A stretch of 64,000 nt of DNA from Streptomyces sp. NBC_01224 (GCF_036002945.1 NZ_CP108529.1:3534001-3598000), one strand, 5' to 3'. Shown: positions 25,532-35,432, counted from the stretch's first letter. Program-made: numbers and translations. The notes: generated by a model from the sequence alone, not told the origin.

Positions 25532-25865
25532 CCTCGTTCCCCACGGCCCCGCCCCCGGTCCCGCACCCCACGTCCACCACATCGGCCAGGCCCACCATGT
25601 CGAGCAGGCTCTGCAGCTCGGGTGGCGTATTGCGCAGCCGCAGCCGTCTGCCGCCCGCACGGCGTGCGACGAGCCCCAGCCGCGCGATCGCCTCGACCAG
25701 GGTCAGATCCGCCTGTACGACCCCGCCCACATCGCAGTCCACCCCGGCGTCCGGGTCGCGGACGGCGCCCTCGGGGTCGTACAGCAGCGACTCCAGCTCG
25801 GCACAGAGTCCCGGCACGGCGGCCCGCGTGACGCGGCCGGTGACGACGAGAACGATCGGGGTCAT
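25527..25865 (-). CDS. STAS domain protein
   Basis: 112-residue single-domain protein with the STAS fold of anti-sigma antagonists: strand MTPIVLVVTGRV, the central GVDCDVGGVVQADLTLVEAIARLGLVAR, where antagonists carry their regulatory Ser/Thr, and RLRLRNTPPELQSLLDMVGL at the end. The usual Asp-Ser before the helix is changed to Asp-Leu-Thr, so phosphorylation control is uncertain. ATG 25865 is chosen as the fold begins at once. No kinase or anti-sigma gene is adjacent; the SigG-type sigma gene converges on it. Confidence 0.75.
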   Translation of the reverse strand: MTPIVLVVTGRVTRAAVPGLCAELESLLYDPEGAVRDPDAGVDCDVGGVVQADLTLVEAIARLGLVARRAGGRRLRLRNTPPELQSLLDMVGLADVVDVGCGTGGGAVGNEA

Positions 25866-26163
25866 GGCTTCCACATCAGGGAGACCGGTGCGGCGGCCGA
25901 AACTCATCGCTGCCCGCATCCACACTTCCGCCACCCCGACCGGCACCCCCCGGCCGGAAGGCCGCCGACAACCGTCCGGAGTCCGCCCCTCCGGTCGACC
26001 CCGGGCCGATGAACCTCCGTCAACTCCCCCCATCTGTGAGGTTTCTGTGAACCATCGCGATCAATTCCCCCTCTAGGTACGTGAACCGGCCGGCACCGGC
26101 GTCCCAGCGGTGCCGGCTGACCAGTGGCTCCTCAGCGGGCCGCCTGATTCTCCAGGGGGAGAG

Positions 26164-29100
26164 TTGCGCAGACACGTGAGAAACGCGTGTGTTTCGACCA
26201 TCGCCACGGCGGCCGCCGTGGCGCTCGCAGCCGGTATGACCACCCCGGCGATGGCACAGCCGGAGCAGGTCCGGCCGGCGGGGACGAAGCCCCTGCCCCG
26301 CCATCAGCTGACGCTCATCACCGGCGACCGCGTCTCGGTGGACTCCAAGGGCCGGGTCGTGGGCTTCGAGCCCGCGAAGGGGCGTGAGCGGATACCCGTA
26401 CAGCGGCAGGTCCGCAACGGGCACACATCCATCATTCCGAGCGACGCCCACCGGCTGATCGGCTCCGGAAAGCTCGACCGGCGGCTCTTCGACGTCACCC
26501 TGCTGAACCGTCCGGAGATCCGCAGGTCCCAGCAGAAGGGCCTGCGGCTGATCGTCGGCTACCGGGGCGCACAGACCGCGTCCGCCAAGGCCGACGTCAG
26601 GGACGCCGGTGGCACCGAGGTCAGCCGGACGCTGAAGTCGCTGAACGCCGAGTCGGTGATCACACCCAAGAGCGACGCCAAGGACATCTGGCAGGCACTC
26701 ACCGCCAAGCCGTCCCGCAGCATCCAGCGCACCACGGCCCCGGGGATCGACCGGGTATGGCTGGACGGCGTACGCAAGGCGAGCCTCGACAAGAGCGTGC
26801 CTCAGATCGGCGCACCCGCCGCGTGGAAGGCCGGCTACACCGGCAAGGGCGTCAAGATCGCCGTCCTGGACACCGGTGTGGACGCCACCCACCCGGACCT
26901 CAAGGGCCAGATCCTGGAGACGAAGAACTTCTCCACCTCGTCCGACACCAAGGACCGGGTCGGGCACGGCACCCATGTGTCGTCGATCGCGGCCGGTACG
27001 GGCGCCAAGTCGGGCGGCAAGTTCAAGGGCGTCGCCCCGGACGCCAAGCTGATCGAGGGCAAGGTGCTCGACGACGACGGCTTCGGCGACGACTCCGGCA
27101 TCCTGGCCGGCATGGAGTGGGCGGTCTCCCAGGGCGCCGACATCATCAACCTGAGCCTCGGCGGCGGCGACACCCCCGAGATCGACCCGCTCGAAGCGGC
27201 GGTGAACAAGCTGTCGGCCGACAAGGGCGTCCTGTTCGCCATCGCGGCGGGCAACGAGGGCGAGGCCGGCGCCGGCACGGTCGGCTCCCCGGGCAGTGCG
27301 GACGCCGCACTGACCGTCGGCGCGGTCGACGACAACGACAAGCTGGCCGACTTCTCCAGCCGCGGTCCGCGCATCGGCGACTCAGCGATCAAGCCCGATG
27401 TCACCGCCCCCGGCGTGGACATCACGGCGGCCGCGGTGCCGGGCTCACTCATCGACCAGGAAGTCGGCCAGAAGCCGGCCGGCTACACCACCATCTCCGG
27501 TACGTCGATGGCGACCCCTCATGTCGCGGGCGCCGCGGCGCTGCTCAAGCAGCAGCACCCGCAGTGGCGGAACACCGAGCTGAAGGGGGCCCTGACGGCC
27601 TCCACCAAGCCGGGCGCGTACACCCCGTTCGAGCAGGGCACGGGCCGGATCGCCCTCGACCGGGCGATCGACCAGAGCGTCATCGCCGACCCGGTCTCGG
27701 TCGGGTTCGGTACACAGCAGTGGCCTCACACCGACGACACCCCGGTCACCAAGCAGGTGACGTACCGCAACCTGGGGACGACGGACGTCACCCTCTCGCT
27801 GGCAGTGACGGGGCTCGACCCGAAGGGCAAGCCCGCCCCGGCCGGTTTCTTCACTCTGAGCACGAGCGAGGTCACCGTCCCGGCGGGCGGCACGGCCGAG
27901 GTGCCGCTGACGGCGGACACCCGGCTGGGCGGCACGACGGACGGTTCGTACTCCGCGTATGTCGTGGCGACCGGCAGCGGCCAGACAGTCCGCACGGCGG
28001 CCGCGGTGGAGCGCGAGATCGAGTCGTACGACGTGACGCTCAAGGCCATCGGCCGCGACGGCAAAACGCCCGCGAACGCGAGAGCCGATCTCTTCGGCCT
28101 CGACGACTCCGTCTCCGACATGTGGCTCATGCCCGAGATCACCGACGGTTCGGTGAAGGTGCGGGTGCCCAAGGGCCTGTACTCGCTCAGCGCGGACCAG
28201 GTGCTGGGCTCGGATGATGTCTACAAGGGCGGCGACTGGTTCGCCCAGCCGAAACTGAACGTCACCAAGAACACCACGGTGACGTTCGACGCCCGCAGGA
28301 CCAAGCCGGTCAGCATCACCCTGCCTGTGAAGGGGCTCAAGCCCGGCTACGTCGCGACCGACTACACGATCGGCGACAAGAACTACTCGGCGGCCTTCGG
28401 CTACGCCGTGCCGGACCAGAAGAACTTCCGCACGGCGCACGTAGGCCCGAAGCTGACCGACCGCTCACTGTCCCAGCACTGGACGGGCACCTGGTACAAC
28501 GGCGCGTCGAGCGAGTACGACATCGTGCTCGGCGGCCCGGTGACCCAGCTCTCGGACGGCTACTCCCGCAAGCTGACGGCCAAGCAGTTCGCCGCGGTCA
28601 AGGTGGCCATGGGGACGCCCGGCGTGAGCGGCAAGACCGGTGCGATCAACGCGTGGGGCAGCCTGCCCGACGGGGGCGGGTCGTTCCCCCCCATCCAACC
28701 GGCGCGGCAGAAGCTTCCCGGCACCCGCTCGGTCCATGTCTCCACCGCCGACAAGGCCAAGTGGAGCTTCGACTTCACGCAGATTGCCGGCCTCGACGCG
28801 CAGGGCCACCCGATCGGCGAGTCCATGTACCTGCTCGGTCCCGAGCAGACGTTCACGGGCGGCAAGACCTATTCGAAGACCGTCAACACCGGTGTCTTCG
28901 GACCGCGGATGACCACGAATGACGGCATCGTCCGCGAGGGCAACGACCTGACGGCCGTCGTCCCGCTGCACGCCGACGGCAAGGGCAACGAGGGCTACAC
29001 GGACTACACCTCGGTGAAGACGGTCCTCTACCGCAACGGCAAGAAGTTCGCCGAGAACCAGGACCCGCTTTCCGGTCAGCCGTTCAGCGTCCCGGCCGCC

Positions 29101-29517
29101 TCGGCGGACTACAGGCTGACGACCTCGGTCCGGCGCAGCGCCAAGATCGGCACCCTGTCCACCCGCATCGACGCGAGCTGGACCTTCAAGTCCAAGAAGG
29201 CACGCTCCGCGAAGCTCCCGGCATCCACGGTCCGCTTCACACCCCATGTGACGCCGGACGGCAGGGTGACGGCGGGCAGGACCGCTTCGGTGCCGGTGAC
29301 GGTGCAGGGTTCGGCCGCCGGCAAGAACCTCAAGTCGCTGACGGTGTACGTCAGTTACGACGCCGGCAAGACCTGGAAGAAGACCGCGGTCAAGTCGGGC
29401 AAGCTCTCTGTGAAGAACCCGGCCAAGGGCAAGTCCATCTCGTACCGGGCCAATGTCACGGACAAGCAGGGCAACAAGTCGTCGGTGTCGATCTACAACG
29501 CGTACTTCGGCAAGTGA
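26164..29517 (+). CDS. Secreted subtilisin-family (S8) protease
   Basis: 1117 residues. Signal peptide RRHVRNACVSTIATAAAVALAAGMTTPAMAQ (about 32 residues), then a ~170-residue propeptide, then the S8 domain with Asp236 (VLDTG), His268 (HGTHV), oxyanion Asn364 (AAGNEG) and Ser448 (GTSMATPHVAG). About 600 further residues are beta-rich (YRNLGTTDVTLSLAVTGL onwards) and probably form binding or Fn3-like modules. TTG 26164 follows AGGGGG closely; GTG 26176 is the alternative. Sister of the protease at 37422-41108 in overall plan. Acts outside the cell on proteins or peptides. Confidence 0.9.
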   Translation: MRRHVRNACVSTIATAAAVALAAGMTTPAMAQPEQVRPAGTKPLPRHQLTLITGDRVSVDSKGRVVGFEPAKGRERIPVQRQVRNGHTSIIPSDAHRLIGSGKLDRRLFDVTLLNRPEIRRSQQKGLRLIVGYRGAQTASAKADVRDAGGTEVSRTLKSLNAESVITPKSDAKDIWQALTAKPSRSIQRTTAPGIDRVWLDGVRKASLDKSVPQIGAPAAWKAGYTGKGVKIAVLDTGVDATHPDLKGQILETKNFSTSSDTKDRVGHGTHVSSIAAGTGAKSGGKFKGVAPDAKLIEGKVLDDDGFGDDSGILAGMEWAVSQGADIINLSLGGGDTPEIDPLEAAVNKLSADKGVLFAIAAGNEGEAGAGTVGSPGSADAALTVGAVDDNDKLADFSSRGPRIGDSAIKPDVTAPGVDITAAAVPGSLIDQEVGQKPAGYTTISGTSMATPHVAGAAALLKQQHPQWRNTELKGALTASTKPGAYTPFEQGTGRIALDRAIDQSVIADPVSVGFGTQQWPHTDDTPVTKQVTYRNLGTTDVTLSLAVTGLDPKGKPAPAGFFTLSTSEVTVPAGGTAEVPLTADTRLGGTTDGSYSAYVVATGSGQTVRTAAAVEREIESYDVTLKAIGRDGKTPANARADLFGLDDSVSDMWLMPEITDGSVKVRVPKGLYSLSADQVLGSDDVYKGGDWFAQPKLNVTKNTTVTFDARRTKPVSITLPVKGLKPGYVATDYTIGDKNYSAAFGYAVPDQKNFRTAHVGPKLTDRSLSQHWTGTWYNGASSEYDIVLGGPVTQLSDGYSRKLTAKQFAAVKVAMGTPGVSGKTGAINAWGSLPDGGGSFPPIQPARQKLPGTRSVHVSTADKAKWSFDFTQIAGLDAQGHPIGESMYLLGPEQTFTGGKTYSKTVNTGVFGPRMTTNDGIVREGNDLTAVVPLHADGKGNEGYTDYTSVKTVLYRNGKKFAENQDPLSGQPFSVPAASADYRLTTSVRRSAKIGTLSTRIDASWTFKSKKARSAKLPASTVRFTPHVTPDGRVTAGRTASVPVTVQGSAAGKNLKSLTVYVSYDAGKTWKKTAVKSGKLSVKNPAKGKSISYRANVTDKQGNKSSVSIYNAYFGK

Positions 29518-29549
29518 GTGGGCCGATAGGCGCACCGACCGCATGAGAG

Positions 29550-29587
29550 CGGCCCGCCGGGACGGATTCCTCCGCCCCGGCGGGCCG
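29550..29587. terminator. Bidirectional terminator
   Basis: Perfect 12-base stem (CGGCCCGCCGGG at 29550-29561 with 29576-29587) and 14-base loop, between the convergent protease and deoA genes. Confidence 0.8.
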
Positions 29588-29618
29588 TTCGCGTTACGTG
29601 CGGCGCGCGGCTGCGCAG

Positions 29619-30896
29619 TTACGCGATGCGCTCGCGCACAACCGGCGTCGGTGTGAACTCCGTGCCCTCCGGGGCGATGTCGTACGAGGAGGGCAGGGCC
29701 TTCAGCGCGTAGTCGAACTTCTCGGGGGTGTCGGTGTGCAGCGTCAGCAGCGGCTGTCCGGCCGTGACCGTGTCACCGGGCTTGGCGTGCAGTTCGATGC
29801 CCGCGCCCGCCTGCACCTGGTCCTCCTTGCGGGCGCGGCCCGCGCCGAGGCGCCAGGCGGCGACGCCGATGTCGTACGCGTCCAGGCGGGTCAGTACGCC
29901 GGTGGACGGGGCCGTCACGACGTGCTGTTCGCGGGCGACCGGAAGCGTGGCGTCCGGGTCGCCGCCCTGGGCGGAGATCATCCGGCGCCAGACGTCCATC
30001 GCGGAGCCGTCGGCGAGGGCCTTCTCCGGGTCGGCGTCCCTCAGCCCGGCCGCGTCCAGCATCTCGCGGGCGAGGGCCAGGGTGAGGTCGATGACGTCCT
30101 TCGGGCCGCCGCCGGCCAGCACCTCGACCGACTCGCGCACCTCCAGGGCGTTGCCCGCGGTCAGGCCGAGCGGGGTGGCCATGCCGGTGAGCAGCGCGAC
30201 CGTCCGAACTCCGCTGTCGGTGCCCAGCGCGACCATGGTGGAGGCCAGTTCGCGGGCGTCCTCGATGGTCTTCATGAAGGCGCCCGAGCCGACCTTGACG
30301 TCCAGGACGAGTGCGCCGGTGCCCTCGGCAATCTTCTTGGACATGATCGAACTGGCGATCAGCGGGATGGCCTCGACGGTGCCGGTGACATCGCGGAGCG
30401 CGTACAGCTTCTTGTCGGCGGGGGCGAGCCCGTCACCGGCGGCGCAGATCACGGCGCCGGTGGTGTCCAGGACGTTCAGCATCTCGGCGTTCGAGAGGTG
30501 GGCGCGCCAGCCGGGGATGGACTCCAGCTTGTCGAGCGTGCCGCCGGTGTGGCCGAGTCCGCGGCCGCTGAGCTGAGGCACGGCGGCGCCGCAGGCGGCG
30601 ACCAGCGGGGCGAGCGGCAGGGTGATCTTGTCGCCGACGCCGCCGGTGGAGTGCTTGTCGGTGGTGGGGCGGGAGAGCGAGTCGAAGTTCATCCGCTCAC
30701 CGGAGGCGATCATGGCGGCGGTCCAGCGGGCGATCTCCGTACGGTTCATACCGTTCAGCAGGATCGCCATGGCCAGCGCGGACATCTGCTCGTCGGCGAC
30801 CTCGCCGCGGGTGTAGGCATCGATGACCCAGTCGATCTGTTCGGGGGTCAGCTCGCCCCGGTCGCGCTTGGTGCGGATGACGGAGATGGCGTCCAT
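29619..30896 (-). CDS. deoA: Thymidine phosphorylase
   Basis: Phosphorolysis of thymidine and other pyrimidine deoxynucleosides to base and deoxyribose-1-phosphate in the cytosol. 425 residues. Hallmarks are the KRDRGELTPEQIDWVIDAYTRGEV start, the signature SGRGLGHTGGTLDKLESIPG, KHSTGGVGDK for phosphate binding, and the ALDVKVGSGAFMK segment. ATG 30896 has GGAAGG upstream; the frame extends 21 codons further, into the palindrome at 30948-30963. Transcribed from its own promoter after the terminator that ends the cdd operon. Its product, after isomerization, feeds DeoC. Confidence 0.93.
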   Translation of the reverse strand: MDAISVIRTKRDRGELTPEQIDWVIDAYTRGEVADEQMSALAMAILLNGMNRTEIARWTAAMIASGERMNFDSLSRPTTDKHSTGGVGDKITLPLAPLVAACGAAVPQLSGRGLGHTGGTLDKLESIPGWRAHLSNAEMLNVLDTTGAVICAAGDGLAPADKKLYALRDVTGTVEAIPLIASSIMSKKIAEGTGALVLDVKVGSGAFMKTIEDARELASTMVALGTDSGVRTVALLTGMATPLGLTAGNALEVRESVEVLAGGGPKDVIDLTLALAREMLDAAGLRDADPEKALADGSAMDVWRRMISAQGGDPDATLPVAREQHVVTAPSTGVLTRLDAYDIGVAAWRLGAGRARKEDQVQAGAGIELHAKPGDTVTAGQPLLTLHTDTPEKFDYALKALPSSYDIAPEGTEFTPTPVVRERIA

Positions 30897-30947
30897 GTCC
30901 TGGGAGTCCTTCCGGCCGGTACGTACGTACGCAAGAGTCCTGAATGA

Positions 30948-30963
30948 CTCTACGCGCATAGAG
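30948..30963. promoter_or_regulatory. Nucleoside-regulon palindrome, site 3 (deoA)
   Basis: CTCTACGCGCATAGAG, a 16-base palindrome with one mismatched pair, 51 bases upstream of the deoA start. The core TACGCGCATA differs by one base from TACGCGCGTA in the other sites. Confidence 0.7.
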
Positions 30964-30976
30964 GGTTGAGATGGGG

Positions 30977-31005
30977 GTGGCCCTCCCGACGGGCAGGAGG
31001 GCCAC
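30977..31005. terminator. Terminator of the ABC transporter-cdd operon
   Basis: Perfect 10-base stem (GTGGCCCTCC at 30977-30986 with 30996-31005), 41 bases past the cdd stop on the minus strand and before the deoA operator. Confidence 0.75.
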
Positions 31006-31046
31006 GGTGGTGCTGCTGCAGATGGCCTCTGCTTCGGCCGGCCTCT

Positions 31047-31445
31047 CTACTTCAGATGGTCCGGTCCGAACGCCTGCGGCAGCATCTCGTCGAGCGTGCG
31101 CAAGCCGTCCGGCGTCTCCAGGATCAGCTCCGGCCCGCCGAACTCGTACAGCAGCTGCCTGCACCTGCCGCACGGCACCAGGATCTCGCCCGCCCCGTCC
31201 ACACAGGTGAAGTGGGTCAGCCGCCCGCCACCGGTGGCATGGAGCTGGGAGACCAGGCCGCACTCGGCGCACAGCCCGATGCCGTACGAGGCGTTCTCGA
31301 CGTTGCAGCCGGACACCGTACGGCCGTCGTCGACGCGGGCCGCGGCGCCGACCGGATAGTGCGAGTAGGGAACGTACGCATGTGTCATGACGGACCGCGC
31401 GGCGCTCCGCAGCGCCGCCCAGTCGACCTCCGCGGCGGCCGTCAC
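31047..31445 (-). CDS. cdd: Cytidine deaminase
   Basis: Zinc-dependent deamination of cytidine and deoxycytidine to uridine and deoxyuridine, cytosolic. 132 residues, the usual size of tetrameric CDAs. The motif CNVENASYG gives substrate contacts, CAE the catalytic glutamate with its zinc cysteine, and PCGRCRQ the other two zinc cysteines. GTG 31445 overlaps the stop of the upstream permease gene by 4 bases, so import and deamination are produced together as the last gene of the ATPase-permease-permease-cdd operon. Confidence 0.95.
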   Translation of the reverse strand: MTAAAEVDWAALRSAARSVMTHAYVPYSHYPVGAAARVDDGRTVSGCNVENASYGIGLCAECGLVSQLHATGGGRLTHFTCVDGAGEILVPCGRCRQLLYEFGGPELILETPDGLRTLDEMLPQAFGPDHLK

Positions 31446-32731
31446 TTGCCCTGGCCCTTGCGGTAGCGCATGCCGTCCGCCTTCGGCATCCGCAGCCGCT
31501 GCGCGGAGAGCGAGAGGACGAGCAGCGTGACGATGTACGGGGTGGCGCTCACGAACTCGGTCGGCACCGTGTCCGTGGCGAGGTACCAGACCAGCACCGC
31601 GGCGGCGATGACCGCGCTGACCGCGCCCTGCACGAAGCTCTTGCGGTACAGCTTCCAGGCGGCGAGCACGGCCAGCACGACCACGAGCAGCAGGAGCAGC
31701 GCGTGGACGGACTCGCCGCCGTTGCGCAGCTGGAGCGCGTCGGCGAAGCCGAACAGGCCTGCGCCCATGGCGAGCCCGCCGGGCCGCCAGTTACCGAAGA
31801 TCATCGCGGCGAGACCGATGTAACCGCGGCCACCGGTCTGACCCTCGTTGTAGATGTGCGAGGTGACGAGCGAGAGGAAGGCACCGCCGAGGCCGGCCAT
31901 GCCGCCGGAGACGATCACCGCGATGTACTTGTACCGGTAGACGTTCACGCCGAGCGACTCGGCGGCGACCGGGTTCTCGCCGCAGGAGCGCAGCCGCAGC
32001 CCGAACGAGGTCTTCCACAGCACGAAGAACGTGAGGGCGAAAAGGACCACGGCCAGGACCGTCAGCAGCGACACATTGGTGACCAGGCCGCCGATGACGC
32101 CGGCCAGGTCGGAGACGAAGAACCAGTGGTGCTTCTCGATGGAGTGCAGCCAGTCGGAGAGGCCCGGGATCGTCACCGAGGTGATGTCGTCGGCCGGTGG
32201 CGACTGCTTGGGGCTGCCGCCCTTGGCCGCCGCCTCGCCCGTGTTGAACCAGAGCTTGGCGAAGTAGGTGGTGAAGCCGAGCGCCAGGATGTTGATGGCG
32301 ATACCGGAGATGATGTGGTCGACGCCGAAGGTGACGGTCGCTACGGCGTGCAGCAGCCCACCGAGCATGCCGCCGATGACGCCGGCCAGTACGCCGAGCC
32401 ACGGGTTGGTCTGCCAGCCGGCCCAGGCGCCGAAGAAGGTGCCCAGGATCATCATGCCTTCGAGGCCGATGTTGACCACACCGGCCCGCTCGGCCCAGAG
32501 GCCGCCGAGACCGGCGAGCCCGATCGGCACGGCCATCGCGAGCGCCGCGCTGATCTGCCCGGCAGAGGTGACGTCCTGCGCGCCGGTGATGGCGCGCACT
32601 GCGGACAGCGCGAGCAGCGCGCCCGCGATGATCAGCAGGACGACGGGGAAGGAGAGGCGGGTGCGGCCGCCCTTGCCGCCGGAGACCTTGGGGGCCGCGG
32701 GGGGCGGGGTGGAAGTCGCCGTGACGGTCAC
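31442..32731 (-). CDS. Nucleoside ABC transporter permease (second)
   Basis: 429-residue inner-membrane permease of the BMP-type nucleoside ABC transporters (BPD_transp_2 family). About nine or ten membrane segments follow a ~30-residue proline-rich cytosolic start. Typical sequences are AAMAVPIGLAGLGGLWAERAG, VNIGLEGMMILGTFFGAW and SCGENPVAAESLGVNVYRYKY, the cytosolic loop that contacts the ATPase. GTG 32731 overlaps the stop of the first permease gene by 4 bases, and its own stop overlaps cdd. Works with the permease at 32728-33843, the ATPase at 33840-35432 and the lipoprotein at 35697-36737. Confidence 0.92.
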   Translation of the reverse strand: MTVTATSTPPPAAPKVSGGKGGRTRLSFPVVLLIIAGALLALSAVRAITGAQDVTSAGQISAALAMAVPIGLAGLGGLWAERAGVVNIGLEGMMILGTFFGAWAGWQTNPWLGVLAGVIGGMLGGLLHAVATVTFGVDHIISGIAINILALGFTTYFAKLWFNTGEAAAKGGSPKQSPPADDITSVTIPGLSDWLHSIEKHHWFFVSDLAGVIGGLVTNVSLLTVLAVVLFALTFFVLWKTSFGLRLRSCGENPVAAESLGVNVYRYKYIAVIVSGGMAGLGGAFLSLVTSHIYNEGQTGGRGYIGLAAMIFGNWRPGGLAMGAGLFGFADALQLRNGGESVHALLLLLVVVLAVLAAWKLYRKSFVQGAVSAVIAAAVLVWYLATDTVPTEFVSATPYIVTLLVLSLSAQRLRMPKADGMRYRKGQGK

Positions 32732-33843
32732 GCCGACACCTCCTGCTGGTCGGAGTTACGGGCGGCCTGTGCGGCGAGTTCCGCGCCGACCTTGCTCTGC
32801 TGGCGCTTGAGTCCGTAGCGGCGGACGACCTCGTAGGCGATGACGACGCACAGGACGATGACGCCCTGGATCACGCCGACGATCTCCTTGTCGTAGCCCT
32901 CGAATTCGAGCTTGCCGGTGCCGCGCTCGAGGAAGCCCCAGAGCAGTGCGCCGAGCGCGATGCCGATGGGGTGGTTGCGGCCGAGGAGGGCGATGGCGAT
33001 ACCGGTGAAGCCGATGCCGACCGGGAAGTCGCCGCTGTACTCGAAGCTGTCGTTGAGGAGGGTCGGCATACCGACCAGACCGGCCATGGCGCCGGAGATC
33101 AGCATCGAGGTGACGACCATCTTCTTCACGTCGACACCGCTGGCCTCGGCCGCGGAGCCGGACTGGCCGACGGTGCGCAGGTCGAAGCCGAACCGGGTGC
33201 GCGAGAGCGCGAACCAGTAGGCGATGCCCGCGACGACCGCGACCACGATGAAGCCCCAGACGGGCGCCGGGGTGGTCGGGAGCTCGAAGAAGTGCGAGGA
33301 CTCCGGGAGCGGCTTGGTGGAGATCTTCGTGCCGGCCTTGTCGAGGTGGCCGAGGCGGCCCTGCTGGAGCAGATAGCCGATGATGGCCGTCGCGATGGCG
33401 TTCAGCATGATCGTCGAGACGACCTCGCTGACGCCCCGGGTGACCTTGAGGACGCCGGCGATACCGGCCCACATCGCGCCGACGATCATCGCGGTGAGGA
33501 TGATCAGCGGGATCTGCAGGGCGCCGGGCAGGGTCAGCGCGCCGCCGACCGCGGCGGCGAAGAAGGCGGCGAGGCGGTACTGGCCGTCGACGCCGATGTT
33601 GAAGAGGTTCATCCGGAAGCCGACGGCCACCGCGAGACCCGCGAGGTAGTACGTCGTCGCCTTGTTCAGGATGTAGACCTGGCTGTCCGACTTCATCCCG
33701 TAGTCGAACATGATGCCGAAGGCGCTGAACGGCTCCTTGCCGGTGGCGGCCAGCACGAGTGCGGTCACCAGGAAGGCGACCACGATCGCGAGTACGGGGG
33801 CCGCGATCCCCAGGAGCAGCCGCTCCTTGTCGATCTTCTTCAT
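32728..33843 (-). CDS. Nucleoside ABC transporter permease (first)
   Basis: 371-residue permease of the same BPD_transp_2 family. Membrane segments start with LLLGIAAPVLAIVVAFLVTALVL; AVGFRMNLFNIGVDGQYRLAAF is the signature region; the loop RTVGQSGSAAEASGVDVKKM is the ATPase contact. ATG 33843 overlaps the ATPase stop by 4 bases. Heterodimeric permease pairs of this kind import purine and pyrimidine nucleosides in other bacteria; the deoxynucleoside genes next door support the same role here. Confidence 0.92.
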   Translation of the reverse strand: MKKIDKERLLLGIAAPVLAIVVAFLVTALVLAATGKEPFSAFGIMFDYGMKSDSQVYILNKATTYYLAGLAVAVGFRMNLFNIGVDGQYRLAAFFAAAVGGALTLPGALQIPLIILTAMIVGAMWAGIAGVLKVTRGVSEVVSTIMLNAIATAIIGYLLQQGRLGHLDKAGTKISTKPLPESSHFFELPTTPAPVWGFIVVAVVAGIAYWFALSRTRFGFDLRTVGQSGSAAEASGVDVKKMVVTSMLISGAMAGLVGMPTLLNDSFEYSGDFPVGIGFTGIAIALLGRNHPIGIALGALLWGFLERGTGKLEFEGYDKEIVGVIQGVIVLCVVIAYEVVRRYGLKRQQSKVGAELAAQAARNSDQQEVSA

Positions 33844-35432
33844 CGGTCCTCTCCCCCGTTCCGGGGGTCGGTGTCGGTGCTTTCGGCACCGGAGTCGTCC
33901 GGCGCAGGTGTCTCGTCCGGCGCTTCGAGGTGGCCGGTGGCCGCGCCCGTCATCGCCGAGCCGAGCTCCTCCGGGGTGATGGTCGCCGGGTCGGCGTCCG
34001 CCACCAGCCGGCCGCGGTACATGACGCGCAGGGTGTCGGAGAGCCCGATCAGCTCGTCCAGGTCGGCGGAGATCAGCAGCACCGCCAGTCCTTCGCGGCG
34101 CGCCTCGCGGATCTGGTCCCAGATCTGCGCCTGGGCTCCGACGTCCACGCCCCGGGTGGGGTGCGCGGCGATCAGGAGCTTCGGGTCGTGGCTCATCTCG
34201 CGGCCGACGATCAGCTTCTGCTGGTTCCCGCCGGAGAGGGAGGCCGCGGTGACCTCGATACCGGGGGTGCGGACGTCGTACTCGCGCACGATCCGCTCGG
34301 TGTCGGCGCGGGCACCCTTGAGGTCGAGGAACACACCCTTGCTGTTGGGGCGTTCGGTGACATGGCCGAGGATGCGGTTCTCCCAGAGCGGGGCCTCCAG
34401 CAGCAGTCCGTGCCGGTGGCGGTCCTCGGGGATGACGGCCATGCCGTCCTCGCGGCGCTTGCGGGTCGGCGTGCGGGAGATGTCGACGCCGTCCAGGGTG
34501 AGTACGCCGGTGTCGAGGTGGCGCATGCCCATGATCGCGTCGACCAGTTCGGACTGGCCGTTGCCCTCGACGCCCGCGATGCCGAGGACCTCGCCCTTGT
34601 GGATGGTGAAGTCGATGCCGTCGAGCACCGAACGCACCACGCCGTCCGGGTCGGTGGCGGTCAGCCGCAGCCCCTCGACGGTCAGCATCGGGATGTCGGT
34701 GACGGTCGACTCGCGGGTCTCCGGCGACGGGAGTTCGCTGCCGACCATCAGCTCGGCGAGCTGCTTGGTCGTGGTGCGCTTCGGGTCGGCGGTGCCCACC
34801 GTCGTACCGCGCCGGATGACGGTGATCTCGTCGGCGACCGACAGGACCTCGCCCAGCTTGTGCGAGATGAAGATGACGGTCAGGCCCTCGGCCTTGAGCT
34901 CGCGCAGGTTGTCGAAGAGCGCGTCGACCTCCTGCGGTACGAGGACGGCGGTGGGCTCGTCGAGGATCAGGGTGCGGGCGCCGCGGTAGAGGACCTTGAG
35001 GATCTCCACGCGCTGCCGGTCGGCGACCCCGAGGTCCTCGACCATGGCGCCCGGGCGGACACCGAGACCGTAGGCGTCGGAGATCTCCTTGATCTTGGCG
35101 CGGGCCCGGTCACCGATCCCGTACAGCTTCTCGGAGCCGAGGACGACGTTCTCCAGGACCGTGAGGTAGTCGGCGAGCATGAAGTGCTGGTGCACCATGC
35201 CGATACCGCGGTCGATGGCGTCGCCGGGGTTGTGGAACGAGACCTGCTCGCCGTCCACCGCGATGGTGCCCTCGTCCGGCTTCTGCATGCCGTACAGGAT
35301 CTTCATCAGAGTGGACTTGCCGGCGCCGTTCTCGCCGACGAGAGCGTGGACGGTGCCGCGGCGCACGGTGATGTCGATGTCGTGGTTGGCCACGACTCCG
35401 GGGAACCGCTTGGTGATGCCGCGGAGCTCCAC
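33840..35432 (-). CDS. Nucleoside ABC transporter ATP-binding protein (two ABC domains)
   Basis: 530 residues from GTG 35432, with two ABC domains in tandem as in RbsA-like sugar/nucleoside ATPases. Domain 1: Walker A GENGAGKST, Q loop, signature LGVADRQRVEIL, Walker B LILDEPTA. Domain 2: degenerate Walker A GVEGNGQSE, signature LSGGNQQKL, and Walker-B-like LLIAAHPTRGVD. The second site is altered, as is usual for this family. Start uncertain: GTG 35432 lacks a ribosome site, while an AAGGAG at 35468-35473 points to an in-frame ATC (35459) or GTC (35462), which would add 9-10 residues (NASSSPHA). First gene of the operon ending in cdd. Confidence 0.9.
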   Translation of the reverse strand: MELRGITKRFPGVVANHDIDITVRRGTVHALVGENGAGKSTLMKILYGMQKPDEGTIAVDGEQVSFHNPGDAIDRGIGMVHQHFMLADYLTVLENVVLGSEKLYGIGDRARAKIKEISDAYGLGVRPGAMVEDLGVADRQRVEILKVLYRGARTLILDEPTAVLVPQEVDALFDNLRELKAEGLTVIFISHKLGEVLSVADEITVIRRGTTVGTADPKRTTTKQLAELMVGSELPSPETRESTVTDIPMLTVEGLRLTATDPDGVVRSVLDGIDFTIHKGEVLGIAGVEGNGQSELVDAIMGMRHLDTGVLTLDGVDISRTPTRKRREDGMAVIPEDRHRHGLLLEAPLWENRILGHVTERPNSKGVFLDLKGARADTERIVREYDVRTPGIEVTAASLSGGNQQKLIVGREMSHDPKLLIAAHPTRGVDVGAQAQIWDQIREARREGLAVLLISADLDELIGLSDTLRVMYRGRLVADADPATITPEELGSAMTGAATGHLEAPDETPAPDDSGAESTDTDPRNGGEDR